Source of the DNA: Bigelowiella natans CCMP2755
Taxonomy: Eukaryota > Cercozoa > Chlorarachniophyceae
Length of the DNA: 20,000 nt
Assembly (NCBI GenBank): GCA_000320545.1
Contig: ADNK01001772.1
Span: 1 to 20,000, forward strand
Reading direction: 5' to 3'
The number at the start of each line of letters is the position of its first letter. Position 1 is the stretch's first letter. Position numbers and translations under genes: made by a program. Below are positions 19,166 to 20,000 of the stretch, in pieces. The notes under the pieces are model-generated. The model did not search any database and was not told where the DNA came from. It worked only from the letters and a program-made list of their open reading frames with translations.

Positions 19166-19809
19166 CATGCTCAAAATACAGTAACCGTTCCCCTTCAGGA
19201 GGCAACAACACTCTACACCCCTGCCATGTTCTAGAGGACCCATCGACCAACACCGTCATCACTGATGAGGAGGATATCAATAAACTGAGTGGGATGTTAC
19301 CCCCATCGGATAACGCGACCCACCACCACCAGCAGCAGCAGCAGCAGCACAGAGCCGAGGAGAAGTGGAGAAATGCAAATAAAGGACAGCCACGACGTCC
19401 CCCTTCGAGCCTCACAGTCCCCTTCTCCTCCTACTCCTCCTCCTCATCTTCCTCCCCATCCTTCTATCACAAGCAACCGAACCAACCACCTTACTACAAA
19501 GCACATAACGAGGGTAGTGCGACCTTCCCTCGGCCATCTCATGTTGCCCCAGTCCAACAGCTACAAAGAAAGCAGCAGCAGCAGCAGCAGCAGCGGCAAA
19601 CGCCGCTACAGCATCAGAGGGTACCCCCGCTCATCTTCCAAGAGCGTGAGAGAGTTCTTGCACTTTATGCGGGCGAGTGGTATCCCGCCCACATATCCAG
19701 AATTCGCCATGATCACAGCAGCGTTGTGGTCCTGTACGATGGATACCCGAATGAGCCTACGCTACTACCCTACGACAGCGTCCGTAAGACAGGGGATGGC
19801 ATAGCATGA
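17377..19809 (+). CDS. Tudor-domain protein with a dsRBD-like segment and poly-Q tracts
   Basis: Exons: 17377-17637, 17759-17904, 18185-18289, 18362-18389, 18654-18806, 19035-19068 and 19199-19809. They total 1338 nt (445 residues), with all phases matching only if intron 18290-18361 is GC-AG. Seen: a basic N-terminus of no known family (1-87); a segment ending in TIGRTKKEAKKKAALYIKNE (149-168), which resembles the last helix of double-stranded RNA-binding domains (KKxAKxxAA); a middle part including TVPPPPFP and FVTIQLRIRC that I do not recognise; a low-complexity region with His/Gln, Ser and Gln runs (about 275-385); and a C-terminal Tudor fold, RERVLALYAGEWYPAHISRI to VVVLYDGYPNEPTLLPYDSV (about 392-440). 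The last is like the SMN/SMNDC1 Tudor, which binds methylated arginine or lysine. A role in RNA processing or RNP assembly is inference. Exon 1 contains a strong cryptic GTAAGT donor at 17501. The last four exons could belong to a separate gene if the GC-AG intron is wrong. Confidence 0.75.
18079..18141 (+). repeat. (GA)n microsatellite, intronic
   Basis: GA repeat in intron 2 (17905-18184) of the Tudor gene, with a few GGGA and GCGA interruptions. Confidence 0.95.
18466..18491 (+). repeat. (TAG)n microsatellite, intronic
   Basis: TAG/GTA triplet repeat in intron 4 (18390-18653) of the Tudor gene. Confidence 0.9.
19133..19163 (+). repeat. (TG)n microsatellite, intronic
   Basis: TG repeat in intron 6 (19069-19198) of the Tudor gene, upstream of the CCCTTCAG acceptor. 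Confidence 0.95.
19329..19348 (+). repeat. (CAG)n repeat, coding
   Basis: Encodes six glutamines after three histidines in the last exon of the Tudor gene. Confidence 0.9.
19571..19596 (+). repeat. (CAG)n repeat, coding
   Basis: Second CAG run, encoding about seven glutamines between basic residues, just before the Tudor domain. Confidence 0.9.
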
Positions 19810-20000
19810 CTGTACGTTCGTTGCTGGGTACAGGAGACTGATGACAATTCGTCATGTGTACGCAGGCTTCCAGCTATATGTTTTATGTGCATTAGCCCAA
19901 CGCGTTTAAAATCGATCTGCCGGCCATGCTGCGTACGACGCATTTAGCTCCATTTTACCAGCCGGTATAAGCGCCTCTCACTTAGCCTCATAGCCTGCAC

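Noticed and set aside
19289-19804. 171-residue open frame on the plus strand overlapping the Tudor exon
   Set aside because: Out-of-frame reading of the Tudor gene's repeats; the Tudor frame has clear homology and matching splice phase.

Overview
This is a nuclear, eukaryotic window. Six spliced protein-coding genes with many short exons are packed into 20 kb. Their introns are short (about 60-420 nt, nearly all GT-AG) and often hold long dinucleotide microsatellites (TA, CA/TG, GA/CT). No bacterial operon structure, rRNA, tRNA or CRISPR array was seen. The compact, intron-dense layout and the gene set (a clamp-loader checkpoint protein, a stand-alone SPX protein, a CPBP membrane protease, an M20D amidohydrolase) suggest a unicellular eukaryote such as a microalga or other protist, possibly a stramenopile. 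That placement is inference; nothing here fixes the lineage.

Layout. (1) Minus strand, 3527 to the left edge: RAD17-like checkpoint clamp loader, eight exons, last one cut by the window. (2) 3528-4571: shared divergent promoter region with an E2F-like site. (3) Plus strand, 4572-6750: HDHD2-like HAD phosphatase in eleven tiny exons. (4) 6751-7519: convergent 3' region with one possible small two-exon gene. (5) Minus strand, 8890-7520: CPBP/CAAX-type intramembrane protease, four exons. (6) 8891-11224: a long stretch of unusual word composition holding a 5'-truncated, frameshifted alpha/beta hydrolase relic (9382-10044). (7) Minus strand, 13761-11225: small stand-alone SPX protein, ten exons. 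(8) 13762-14426: divergent promoter region with a GA repeat. (9) Plus strand, 14427-16529: M20D amidohydrolase with a likely mitochondrial presequence, seven exons. (10) 16530-17376: second stretch of the unusual composition. (11) Plus strand, 17377-19809: a protein with a dsRBD-like helix and a C-terminal Tudor domain, seven exons, whose frame needs one GC-AG intron.

The exon models were built by hand from translated homology and splice-site phase. Each complete model (genes 3, 5, 7, 9 and 11) sums to a multiple of three with matched intron phases. The genes do not form one pathway. They look like ordinary housekeeping and regulatory genes: DNA damage signalling, phosphatase, membrane proteolysis, phosphate sensing, amidohydrolysis and RNA-linked functions. 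I found no convincing new multi-gene system. The most interesting items are the Tudor protein with its GC-AG intron, the hydrolase relic in its compositional island, and the possible small gene at 6761-7102.
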